Shown here: in pieces, positions 14,551-27,073 of the stretch
How positions within the stretch are numbered: position 1 is the stretch's first letter
Layout of the letters: each line of letters opens with the position of its first letter
Assembly: GCA_026261815.1 (NCBI GenBank)
Contig: JAMPIT010000484.1
Span: forward strand, 11,816,501-11,880,500
Direction: 5' to 3'
Source: Monarcha castaneiventris obscurior
Lineage: Eukaryota; Chordata; Aves; Passeriformes; Monarchidae
Length of the DNA stretch: 64,000 nucleotides
Notes under the pieces: generated by a model
The model's database searches: none
What the model saw: the letters and a program-made list of their open reading frames with translations, nothing else
Told to the model about the DNA's origin: nothing
Translations under genes and position numbers: made by a program

Positions 14551-14790
14551 CTTTTCTTCCTCTGGCTTGATATAATTACTTTCAGTGTTATTTAAAGCTC
14601 TGACTAATCACAGGCAATGGCCAGGTTTATAATGCAACAGTGTGTAGCCTGGAGCAAATTCTGACATAATTACACTGTATAAATTCCCCCATTAGAAATG
14701 ACACTGCATTGGCATTGTGTACAAAGCAGCCATGGTCCAGTCAACTGGCTCTGTGAAAATCTGTCTGACAATTGTTTACCCTGTTGGTAT
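14551..14790. other. AT-rich block with homeodomain-type sites
   Basis: ATAATTA occurs twice (about 14571-14577 and 14666-14672) in a stretch without low-complexity sequence. It has the look of a conserved noncoding element, but one sequence cannot show conservation. Confidence 0.2.
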
Positions 14791-17700
14791 CTTATTGACA
14801 CTTCTTACAATGATGAGACTGTTACATGACAGCAAATGGAAGCCAAAGGCTGAAGAGTCTCTCCTTTCCTCTTGATGGCTTCAACTATGGTCATTTTCTT
14901 GCCTGGTTTTCTCTGGGTGAGGCCTTGCTCAGTTCTAATCGCTCTGAAGTAGAAAAAGAAGCATGTGGTTATGGTACAAATCGCAAAAGCCCACAGAAAT
15001 CCTGACTGGGGTTGCATCATCTGCTTCAAGGAGCAATTACTCCCCTAGGTCCTATCCCCTCACTGCAGTGGGATTATGGGCCATATTAGGATTTGTTCCG
15101 ACCTGGCATTGCCTTGCTCCATGGCAGGGTAGTGAGAGCCAAGCTGCTCTCCTGCTGGTTTTAGCTCGTGCCAACAGAGCAGCAGGGTGTTGTGATGGGC
15201 TAATTTGTCAGATCCTGGTATGTTACTCTGCAAAATGATTGCATGATATATTTGTTTCCTGCTGCAGTGTCAGGGCTGTGGCACACTTGCACAGCCTGGA
15301 AAGAGGGAGACTGCACCCTTGCTTGGGAGGACGATGACAGAACTCTCAGGACTGTGGCCAGTGCCATTTGGGCAAAGGGAACCAAACACATTTCCAGTTT
15401 TGGAGCACTGATTCAATATAGGTCAAGGGAAGATTTTGACCTTTTTGGCCATTATCTTACATAAGGATCAGAAAAGAAAAAATAAATTAATATTGATTAT
15501 AGAAACAAAAGTTTGTAGAGAACTTCAAAGCAGTTTTACCACCTCTCTGAGGAAGGTTCAGGACGGACCCACTGAAAACATATCTTAAACAACAGGCTTT
15601 CTAGCAGCAGAATAGCAACAAATGATGATACGGTTCAGAGGTTGGGATAGGCCAGTATGATTCCAGCCTCACTCTAACCTGGGAGACCTGAGCTAATTTC
15701 AAGTATGGGGAATGGGATCTGGAGCCTTTTCAGATCTTTAGTTTCAAGCTGGCTCAGGAGAGCAAGAGGTCTCCAACACTGGCAAGATAAGAGATAAATG
15801 GGGGGGGGGGGGGGGGGAGGTGTTAGTTATATCTGAAAAAAAAAATCCTACCTGTAGAGGATTATCCCTTGCAGTATGTTGTCTATACCAGTTAATTTAC
15901 AAAATCCCAAAGACTGAGTTTATTTGTGAAAAAAAGTGAAAAAGACTATTCTTTAATGGAGGTATTGACACAACTATTTGGAAATCTTTCTGACTTCATG
16001 CAATACAAGTAACATTGGTGGCATTTGTCCATTTTCACAAGGATTTGGTTTAATGAGATGAACTCATTAACACCCACCCTCACCCCAAAATCTGAGGCAA
16101 TAACGCCTGTCTTTTGTTTGTTTTCAGCATCATCAGGAAAGCTGTAATCTGGATGCACCACACAGTCTTCTACTTAAGCAGTAAGTAATGCCTCTACAAG
16201 ATTCTTCCTAATGGTATTCAGAGGCTGGAGAAAAGTACTGAGATGCTGTTGCATGTATGGAGACAGCGGGGTGGTCCCCTGCTTGTGTTTCCAAATCCCA
16301 GTGTCTCCACACTGAGCTCCACACTGGGTCCCAGTGGGAATTCAGTGTTTTCCCCAGTCCCCGCCTCTCTGGGGTGCATGCCCTTGCCTGGGCCAGCAGC
16401 AGCATGGAAGAAGTTAGCACTGCTGTTCCCTATGGCAAACCAAGCTGTGGCTAAAGGAGTATTTGGATACCCTGGGCTGCCAATTCAGAACTTTCCTAAA
16501 ACCAGCAGTAAAATTTGCCTCCGATTCCTTTTTAGGAAAAGAAGGCTGTAGTATAAAGTCCCATTTTCTAGGCATTAAAAGTTTACAACCCACACCATTA
16601 AAAGCCACATTCTGTGTCTAACTTAATGTTTGGTCTTCAGGAACAGCTAGGAGGAAAAGAGAAGGTTCCCTGTTTGTTCTACAAAACAGGAAAGTGGTTC
16701 CTTTCTATACTGTAAATATGCATTAGAAAGCTCTTATAGGCTCGTGCTGGGGATTTGATGTTTTTAACTGACTACATTCCTTACATTTTTGTATAACTGC
16801 CAAGAAAGCTAAATAAAATGGCTTTTTTAGTGTTTTCTCTAAGAATAGCCCCGCTTCTTTGTAAATATAGCAAAGGAATTGTTGATAATAATTCTTTGGG
16901 AGAATAACTGGTGTTATTGATGTTAAAAGTAGAAAGATTGCTGTTTCTCTGTCTCAGAAACAGAGCTAGCCAAGTAGGCTGGGACTTCAGAAAGCCTGAG
17001 CATTCCTTGGCCAGTTACTGAAATTAAACTGGTTTCATTCCTGTGCCAGAAGGTGTAGAATCAGAGAAGACCAGCACTGAAACTCAAGTAGAAATAAAAA
17101 ACCCAAAGCCTAAGATTTTCATTTTCTTTCACGATGCAAAACTGAACTTTTTCTTTTCCTTGTTTGCATTTCCCATTTGCAGATGGTTCTGCCTTCTGCC
17201 AACTTACCCTGAAAAACTGGGGTTAATTTACTCAGTCTGATTCAAATATGCGCAATTAACACTTGAGTACCCTTAAACCTTTGCAGTGTTAGGTGAAGTC
17301 CCACCCTCCTGAGATACCAGCATGCAAAGATAGTCATTCTCAAGTTGAGCCAAACTTTAGACTACAGGACCCTGGTTGTTGCTGGTTTGACACCCCTCAT
17401 ATATATGCCAAGACCTTATATGTGTTTTGTAATGCCATGCAATAAACTGGTGGTAAAACCAGGATTGCAGCATGAGAATTTGAACCAGCCTGTGCCATGC
17501 TTTGACTGCTAAACATTTCTGCCATCCGGGATTACGAGAAGGTGGAAGGCTCTTAATCCACTTGTATGTCACTTCCAGGGGAAAAAAAAAAAAGCTACAA
17601 TTATTTTTTTAGGGTTGACTGAAAGCATCTGTCTTCCCTGCAGTTGAGACAACCCCTCACAAAGGCTCCCTGTCATTAACCAGACCTGCCCTTCAGCTGA

Positions 17701-20700
17701 GCATGCAGAGATTTGGTGCTTGTTCAGCCGGGCTTCGTCAGGGCTGGTGGCCCTCGTCAGGATTATTTTTCAAAACAGAGACTCGGTGGGGCCAGGCTGT
17801 AGCATACACTGCCCAGACACTGCCTTCTGTTTGTTCTGAGTCTGCCTCCTCCCAGCTTGCCCAGTTGCTCCCTACCTTTGCCACAAAAGCTGCTCAACGG
17901 TTGTTCCTGGTTCACCTTTGCCAGTTCCACACAGCATTTTATAGTGCTCTATGATCATTTACTCTCTCATTTACTTCCCAGACTGAAATGCTCCAGTCTC
18001 TTTAGTTATTCCTCATAGAGGTATAGTAGGTTAAAATAGGGTAATTTTAGGAAAAGCAGTAAGCAGTCAGTGCTGTCATGACTGGGTTTTTTTCCTCTAC
18101 TGTCAGTTTGGTTACTTGCTCTCTTTGTCAGTGAGATTTCCACTTTGCCAGATGGCATTTGAGGCCAAGCATCCTGGCATCTTTTAAGCCAGAGGAAGGG
18201 TTCTGTGTTTTACCTTCAAGCCTGTGCTTGTGCCACAGCTTTGATGATATCCAAAGCTACAATATCACAAATGACAAAAAAATGCATGCAATCTGTAAGG
18301 GAAAGCCTTCTCATCATCTCTACAAGTGACTTGTGAATGTGAAGTGGTGAAGGATGGAAGGCAGAGTTCCCGCCCCATAAGGACTTTCAAGATTAAAAAA
18401 TTAAAACAGCTCCTAGTGGTCCCTGTATTTACCAACTAAAGAAAATAAAAACCCAGCCAACCAAAAACCAACACCACCAAAACCCATTTTGTTTCTATCA
18501 AGATTGAGAGATGACACACAGGCTGACTACAGCATTAATGAGCTTGTCTGTGGTTTAGGAAATTCAGATTCAGATCCTTCTACTGTTGTTTCCAGTAGGC
18601 ACCTGGGCTGGTGGCTGCTCTGCTTGTGTTCTTAGATTTCATGTTACCACTGCTAGTTCCAAATGTGGGTGGATTTCAGCAGATAGGACTTTGTTTGGGT
18701 CTAAATAGTAGCTAATTTAGCAGGCTCACAAAAGTTCAATCCCAAATGAGGACAAAACTATGAAAATTGATTGTCCTATGAGATTTCTGCTATTCAAAGC
18801 CAAATTCACACACTAATCTTGATTTGTCTGTTCCTTTTATTACTCTTTGGAAAAGTCTGAGCACTGTGATAAGGACTGTGTGGAGTAGAATGAGAGCAGA
18901 ATAGGTTAAACGTTGCAGATGTGCTCAAATTTGGTTTAAGGAGAGACCCCAACCTGGGATTCAAACCGCTTTATGACTTCTGCATAACTGGGTAATTGAG
19001 ATGTAATGGGATGCAGAGAGGTTTCATGTTTGTCTGCCCATGAGAGGCACAGCTTCTTTTAAGTTGCCTGGACTACAGGCCCGAAAAGATCTTGTACTAA
19101 CTATAGGATAAAATATCTGTTGTCTCCCTGAATCCCTCCATGCGCCTGAGTAAGAGGGATGTGAATGAGGGCTGAGTTCCCAGAGTGGGTGCAGGGAGCA
19201 GTGTGAGAGCGTGCGATGCTGTTCAGAAACATGGCTTAAGGTCAGACTCCACTCTAAAGCTTCCCCAGAATCCCAAATCCTCTTTTTATATGAGTTTCAC
19301 TCAAACACAAACAATTAAAGAATTTCATCTTCTCCTACTACGGTGGGAAAGCTTGGATGCTTCTCTGGTCTCTTAACTTTATTAAACAGCCCCAGAGTGT
19401 TCCGTAGATGAGGGTCCTGCTTGGCTTCAGACAACCCAAATCTTTGTGTTTGATGTGGATAAGTTGGTCACTGATGCCAGTTGGCAGTAGGAAAGAGAAA
19501 TAACGCAGCTTGTTGCAAAGAAGTAAAAAACGAGGGGCAGCTACAAGCCTTGTGGCTGCTCACATGGTTGGAATGATGTGACAAGGACTCCCATCAATGG
19601 CAGCGTTTCAGAGACCTCAGCATGGACCACTGCACATCTCCACTATCTGTGTCCTTTTATGTTTCCCCTCCTGAAGACAGCATCCACGCCAGTTTTGGAG
19701 CTTAAGCACCACATGTTCTGACCCCTGCCTGGAGCACAAGGAGGTGCTTTTTGTAGTTTTAATTTTGGAATTTGCCCCATTAATAGCCATGGTCTGCTGG
19801 AATGGGGAGAAACATTCCTCCTGGGCCGGATTGCTCTGGTCTCCAGCAGCTCTCTCATCACCAGGGGTTTGTCAAGGCGTGCAGTATGCTAACATCCTGC
19901 CAGCTCACCTTTCGCAGGCTGACTCAAAGGCATTAGTCCTACCAGTGCAAATAAGGTGTCTGCCACATGTCTGCTGGTTTCTCCCTGGTGCACTCAGGCA
20001 AAGCAGCCTTTCCTTGTCAGTCATTGACCAAAACTGTTGATTCTGGAACAAGTGACTGTGCTGGTTGTAGAGGATGCCAAAACCTCTTGAAAGCTGGGAG
20101 GCAAAGGTGTTTTCTTTTTAAATGAATTAAGCTGTAGAAGGAATTTTCCTGAGAGCTTATTTGATATCTGGAATAGAAATGGCTTTCCTTCTCCAACTCC
20201 ACCTACTCAACACGCCGAGCCACATCCAGAGAGCCTTTAGACACATTTCTCCTCTCCTCTCCAGACTACCAGCATTGGAGTTCCACTGCATTTATTTCTA
20301 GACAGCTGACAAATATTCCAGGTGAGTCCAACTTGAATTTGCTTGCTGAGTTAGTGTAATGGACTGAGTCCAGTCCAGGGTGAATGTAGCACTTGGAGGG
20401 CATTTTCTGGTCTATCAGACACTTCTATCAGGGCTGAGCTGGAGGAAGTTTGGTCCAGTTTGGTTAAACTGTTAAAATTGCAGCCAGTTCCTGAATTGCT
20501 TGTTAAATCTCAGGTCTGGTACATCCCACTTGATGTAGGTGTTTTCCAGGGAGCCACCCCTGCTCTGTTAGCAGACAGTTCCCCCCTTGCACTCCCCAAG
20601 GGCAGGCTGACAGGGATTTCTGGGTAGCTCCAGGCCCCTGGATCACCCAGACACCTCACAACCTCCCTGGCTCCCAAGAGAAACACAGCTGTGCCAAAGG

Positions 20701-21980
20701 AAAGCACAGCCCAACATCTGCATATGCCCGAAGCAGCACGGACCTGTCATTGCTAAACGCTGTCACAGGTTCTGTGACTGAGGAAGGGCCTTGCATCGCA
20801 GAGGGTGCAGACACATAGAGAGCAACCCCATGTTAAGAGAGGCTTTCAAAAAACAAATCTTATTGAGAGGAGTGGTAAGCCTAGCTCTATCTGTACCTAA
20901 AGACACAGACCCTGGTGGCACTGATAAACTGCTGGAGTGAGAGCCTAATGCCCTTGGTTCCTGTAGGCAATAGGACCTCTACTAGCATCTGTAAATGAAT
21001 ATCCCCCTGTGTCTTTACATACTTAAATACCTTTGCAAATCTGGCTCCTTGCCTGTTTCCCATACTTGGCTGCTGCTTCTTAATGTTTGCAGGGTAGCAG
21101 GAGCAAGAGCTCAGCTGTAATTTGGGGTTGTATTGTGCAAAGTGCTGTACAGGCACAGAACAAAAGACCTCTGACCGCTTCCCAGCATCCAGGTCTTGTT
21201 GTTTTAAAAACAACCTCCCCTGTTTTGTTTGTTTGTTTTATCTTTTATTCATTGTTTTCTTGTTTCCTTTATACTCCTGATGCCTCCAAGCTAGAATACC
21301 TTTGCTGAGCTCCTGACTGAGCCAGGCCAAGCCTGCCACATGGAAAGGACTTTCTACCTGTGTCCTGCTTATCTGCAAGTGGTGAGCATGGCTGGAGTGA
21401 AGCTGCAAGGGTTGAAATGAAGGGTGTCAGGGGTAATACTGCACAAGAAACTTTGTGCTTCGAGATTCCCACTGGGATTAGGGAACATGAGCACTGCTGG
21501 AATAAAAAGCAAAAGTTTAGACCACAGAGAACTGAGCAGATGTGAACATGTGACACAAAACTGAAAAACTGTGCTCCAAGAGAGGCAAATGCACTCCAGC
21601 TGTTCCTGGAGTGGGTGGGTCATGCCTTTCCTGTGCCCAGGCTGTTTATTCGACAGCAACTACCAGGATGGGATTTCCTCCAGGTTTACATCAAGGAGCT
21701 TCATATTGTGTCTCTTGACCCTTAACTAGGTAAAAGTTATTGTATTGACAATCAACCAACCTTCGGTTCCAAACTGAGTGACAATTTGCATCCATCCCCA
21801 ACTTACATAAACCTAAACTACCATACTTTAAAGAAAAACTTATTGGGCTGGTGTTTCCTGTGAAATCTCAATAGGAAAAGTGTGTCTTCTGGGTGCTTTG
21901 ATGCATTTCAGGTTCATTTTGGGGTTCTGTAATTCATGGCAGCTGGTTCTCTGATTATTTTATATTAAGGACCAACTTCC
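14791..21980. other. 3' flank, no gene recognised
   Basis: It contains two tandem AGATAA sites (15785-15790, 15792-15797) beside a G18 run (15800-15817). No exon or known repeat family seen. Confidence 0.6.
15800..15817. repeat. G18 homopolymer
   Basis: Eighteen consecutive G residues; length is prone to sequencing error. Confidence 0.9.
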
Positions 21981-22440
21981 AGTAACATCAGTGGGAGCAG
22001 GATTTTAGCTCTAAAGCTATTATTAACTAATGCAGCACAACAATGCCTGGCTTTCGTTCTGTTTTGTTTTCTCCCAGGGTCGGAACGTGTGTGTATCCCA
22101 TTAACTCTGTCCTCGCTGCTCTCAAGATGTTCCGCACAAATGATTTTATTTTTTTTGTAAGAAAATATATTTTACTAGGCAGTTTTATGAGAGCTGACAA
22201 AATGCCTCATAAATAACCCAGCAGGAAATATGGGGTAAATAAAATTTTTACAACTTTATCATAAACCTGAGAAGTCTTTGGTTCCTTTTCGAATGGAATG
22301 AGCAAGGTATTTCATTAAAGGAAAAGACATGCTCTCTAAAGCCCAACAATTATAGACACAATGCCTTTTTAACCTGCAATTCAGTCAAACAGGTTTGGTG
22401 GCAGTGGAAAATGTTAAAGGCCCTGTTTTGACACTTTGGG
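21981..22440. other. AT-rich noncoding block
   Basis: A non-repetitive AT-rich stretch with several TAAATAA and homeodomain-like motifs. Candidate conserved noncoding element only by appearance. Confidence 0.2.
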
Positions 22441-25359
22441 TCATGCTCCCCACAGATCAGTTTGTGCTGTAGGTTCCCAACACAGCAGAGTTGGAGAACT
22501 GATGTGTTCCTGACCTGTCCCCAAACTATCCAGGACCTCTAAGGAAACACATATCTGGGAGAACCTGTCCAGGACAGGCTGAGGCTTTCTGCTGCCCTTG
22601 TACATCTCCGAGCATGGGGCTGTGCCTGGGCCCCTAAATGCAAAGGGAATACAAACAAATATGGTCCTCAGGTCTTCAGCACAAGCCTGAAATGCAATGA
22701 TTTGGTCATAGACCAAGAGTCTGAAATAGAAATGCTTGGAACAAGCTTCAGTCCTTGAACTTTGCGTGAAGGGGGAATTCAGCTCTCAGCAGGAGGATCT
22801 TTGACGTGTGATATTTTGGTACTGTGGGAAGACAGGAGGGGGTGTCACTTTTAAGTTCTTTTCACTAGTAAAAACTCATATTGACACCCATGCCTATTTT
22901 CTACTTATAGTGAAACAGAAATTGGGCCAAACACAACCTGTTCTTGGGTGCATAAAAGGTATGGAAACCACCTCCCAAAAGAAGTGATAAGGTGCCATTG
23001 TAGGCCTGCATGGTCTGATGAAGTACCAGATGAGGTGATCTGTAGTGAAGGTCTTTGCCATTCCTCACACCTCTAGTTCTCTGATCCCCACCCTCTTTGT
23101 GCCTCCAGCCTGGCTAAAAACTTGAGAGAGAGCAATCCTGGAAAGGCTGGGTTTCACAGAAGCATATGAGATGTTCAGATACCCTTGTTATCTTCCCTGC
23201 ACTGAGAGCAGACCAGAGTGGACATCACCACCCAGGCCTCACCTTGCTGACACCACAGGTTGTCCTGCAGCCATGGCCCCCACCTGTCCTCTGGGGCATT
23301 CTTGCATAAAGCCCACCACCCGGGGTGGTATGGGCCCCACCTTCCCTTGGAGGCACTGCTGCATTCCCTGCCTTCCTCCCAGTCCCTCCCTGCTAGATAG
23401 ACCTTCCCCACCTACCCACGGGATCGCCTGGGTCCTCAGGACATCAACAGCAACTTCCTGCAGGAATGTCATGTGAGGAAAGCATCTAAAGCTTTTGCAG
23501 CTAAAATGCCATGTAAACAAGGAGGTAAGTTTGCCCCACCCCACACTCAAAAGCTCTTGTGATGTTGATTTTTTTAATGGCCACCAGGCCATTAAAAAAT
23601 TCCCAGCCACACTTTGGGAACAGGACACCTACAGGAGAGCTGGTCCCTGCACCAACAGGTTTGCAGTCCTTCAGCCTGATCCTCCACAGTGCTCAGTACT
23701 CTGAGCTTCCAGGCCAAGTCAGGGTGTCCCTGGGAGATTTGCCTGTATAAGGGCTCCAATGTCTGGCATGTTGTCTGGAAAGCACTGTGTAAAGAGAGAC
23801 AATTACCACAGCCCTTTCCCGAAAGGAAATTCCATCTTGGCACTGAACAGCACGGTGGTATGGCAGAGCACAGCCCTGGCAGAGCAGGCCGGGCTGCGTG
23901 CAGGGCTCTGCCCTCCCCCGGCAGTGGCTGACAGCATGTCAAGGGAAATTGGCTTTTCAGTGGGACATACTGCTTCAGTGAGAGCCCATATGGTCCTGAG
24001 TTATCTGTTCTGAATCCCCCTTATTATCCCAATGCCTCTGTCACCACCCCCGTGCCTCTACCCTCCCCTCAGGCCCCCACCGCGATGCAGAGGTTAAATA
24101 AAATATCATTTCCTTCTAATTTAGCCTTTGTCCTTGGCAATCAAAATGCCCTTCAGGCCCCTGTGGATTCAACCTTCCAGGTCAGGGTAGGACATGGGAA
24201 ACCCCTTCCCAGGCATTTCACTGTAGATAATGTCGTGGCTGATTCATGAGATCATTCAAAGCGCTGCTTTCCGCTGTGGCTGCTGCTTCTGGTGCTTGGG
24301 CTCTACCTCCTTTTCCCTCCCCACAACACCACCTCTCCTGGCCAGATTTTGCAAACCATCTCCTGGGAAACTGGGAGCCACAGGAGGAGAAGAAAAATAA
24401 GAGCAGGTTAGATCTACTGCAGCAAAGTCCCTGTGCACGGGAGAAAAAAAGCTGTGTGAGTCCAGAGGGCAAGAGAACTCTGTCCCTGCTCCAGGAGGGG
24501 CTGAGCCACGGAAGCAGCAATAGTTTGCAATTCTGCCGCTCCTGTCTGAGCCCTTGAGTGCCAGAGTGAGTGGACAGAAGTGGGAGGACTCACAATGTGA
24601 TACTGCTGGGCAAATATAGCAAGAGATGGGGGAACACACACAAGTGTGCCTCTAGAAGCATCACCTGTGTGTTATTCGTTAGGCTGAGGGTGCAATACAA
24701 AGCAGCGGCATATATTTTTATTTTTTATAAAATCCAGTATCCTGTTCAGCATCTTCCTGGAGACTCCCTCTAACATAACACCCAACAGAGATAATGCTGG
24801 TAAAAGAACCAATGGTGTAAAAGGAGGACCTATAAAGGACAGTATATAATTTATAATGGAGTGTTGTTATTTTAACCTCTCCTTCCTTGTGCAGTTTTAT
24901 GTATTTGAGTTGAAGGTGCAGAGGCAGCAGGGAGATACAGAGCATTAACTTCACTCTGTAACATGCAACATAGGTAAAAGGGGGGGGAGGCTAACTTGTT
25001 TTTGTCACTTGTGTGGTCTCCAAGGTAAGTAGGATGATTATGGAAGGAAAGTCTCTGGTGTTAGTGTCCCATGCATTTTTCTGGCTGGGTTTGTCCATTT
25101 CTGACATGGTTGAATGTGCAAATGTGTGGCTGGGGAACAGATATGACTGTCATGTGTCCTAGGACTCGGCCCCAGCTATCTCCTCACTGTCTGCTCTCGG
25201 CAGGAGACGCGGTACGGATGCAGAAAAAGGCAAGCACTGAGTAAAGAACAAGCTATGGGTTGTTTGTGTGCATCCATGGTTATCCATGGATTAAGAACCC
25301 TGTATCATTGGTGGATGGAGCTGTAGGGAATTGGATTTCATGATCCTTTCAGAAATAGA

Positions 25360-25374
25360 ATCTATCTATCTAGC

Positions 25375-25405
<31 letters not shown>

Positions 25406-25406
25406 C
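25360..25406. repeat. (TCTA)n microsatellite, slightly interrupted
   Basis: About eleven TCTA-type units with single-base interruptions (TAGC, TTTA). Confidence 0.95.
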
Positions 25407-27031
25407 AGCAGCAACCTCCTAAATAACCATTTGAAGCATTTCAAAAAGCCAAGCTGGCAAGACACAAAAATCAGAGGGAGACGGCAGGGTGGGGAAAGCG
25501 CCTGAGAGCCGGGAATAGAGGACAAATGGTCCCCACCCCTGCAACGGTCCCAGCCCCCATTCTCACCCTGCTAACATCCCTCCCTTTGGTAAACAGAGAC
25601 AGGCAGGTTGGCACCTTGTCTCCTCAGACAAAGGAGCTGGCCCTTTGTTTCACTGTGTGACTCCCTGGCAGATGGGGGCTGGAGGGTGCCTGAGGGGTCT
25701 TGTTCAAGGAAAGGCTCCAGTATGCAAAATGCGCCCACAGGCAGGCAGGAGAAGGGTGGGTTTCCTCCTGTGAAGGAGCTGGGTGAAACAGTTTTTGTCT
25801 CTTGATGGCTCTTTTTTGACTTTGAGAAGACATAAGTAGTCTGTAGTTTTACTAACTGAGCCTTTTGTTCTTATAAAGGAACTGAGAGGGAAACCTGGCA
25901 TTTGGAGCCAAACTTTAGCTCTGAAGAGGGAGAAAGACAAAATCCTGACGTCAGAAATGTGCACATATTTCAAATATTTAAAATTCTTTCGCAAAATTTC
26001 TTAGGAGGTGAGAATCTGACCCATAAATCAGTGAGGTGCAAGCTTTGCAAAGTCCTAATATTTGCCAATCCTGGCTTCCAACCCCAGGGGATTTACTGGT
26101 TTTTACTCTTGTTGCTTTCTGTGGAGGTAAGAGGGGCAGGCAGAGAAAATAGCCAAGCCAAGGTACAAGAGCTGATGAGAAGCCCATGGTTAGTTGGTCA
26201 GTTACTCTACCACCCAATGCTGTGTTTTACCAGGTCTTCTTCCAAGGCCATTGCACCACATGTGTGGCCTAAGCTGGATGGATGTGCTGTCTCCAGCCTC
26301 CTACAAAACAAAAAGACAGGCTGAGGCAATTACATCTCTGAAAACATATTGATTTCTTGTAGGAAGTGTCAGGCACTGCATGATTCATTTCCATACCCAT
26401 CTCTACTGTGATGGCAGCTCAGATCTGCCCCTGTGGATGGGGAGTCTCTGGGTTGAAAACAATCCCCATCAATGGACCTGTGGTGCTGGTTTGGAGGTCT
26501 CGGACTGGCTGGTAACAGGAAGATGCCCACACTGCTGTTGGCATGGTTTGTCCCCTTGTTTCATTATTTTCCTTCCCTACTCTGACCTATTATTAACAGA
26601 CCCACCTTCTACCTAGTGTTTCTGTTTCCCCTGATATATTTGTAAAAGGCCTCTTATTCTCCTTAATCCCTTTGGCTATAATTAACTCATTCTGCATTTT
26701 TGCTGCCCTTATCTTTTCCCTGCAAGCCTTAACTGACTGAATATTCTTGTTTGGTTGCCTCCCTGTTTTCCATTTCTACTAAAGGTTTTCTTTTTAATCC
26801 TTAGATCTCTGAGTAGGCTTATTTCTTGCATTTTTCTTATTTATTTACTCTTCTTTTCCTCTCCCACCTTGCTGTGTGTGTAAGGACCCCATCTGCCTTA
26901 CACACATGTAGATCTCAGGACTGACTCACATGGCACATTACTCGTTCAATTTCTTAATTCCCTTCAACTCATTCACCTTTTTCCTTTGGCACTATGTAAT
27001 TTTTTTTGCAATGCTGGATTTGCCCTTCCTT

Positions 27032-27073
27032 CTTAGGAGATTCCTAAGAGGAAGGTAGGAGATTCCTACCTTC
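27032..27073. repeat. Two adjacent palindromes sharing a 13-nt core
   Basis: CTTAGGA-GAT-TCCTAAG (27032-27048) and GAAGGTAGGA-GAT-TCCTACCTTC (27051-27073); both centre on TAGGAGATTCCTA. Confidence 0.9.
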
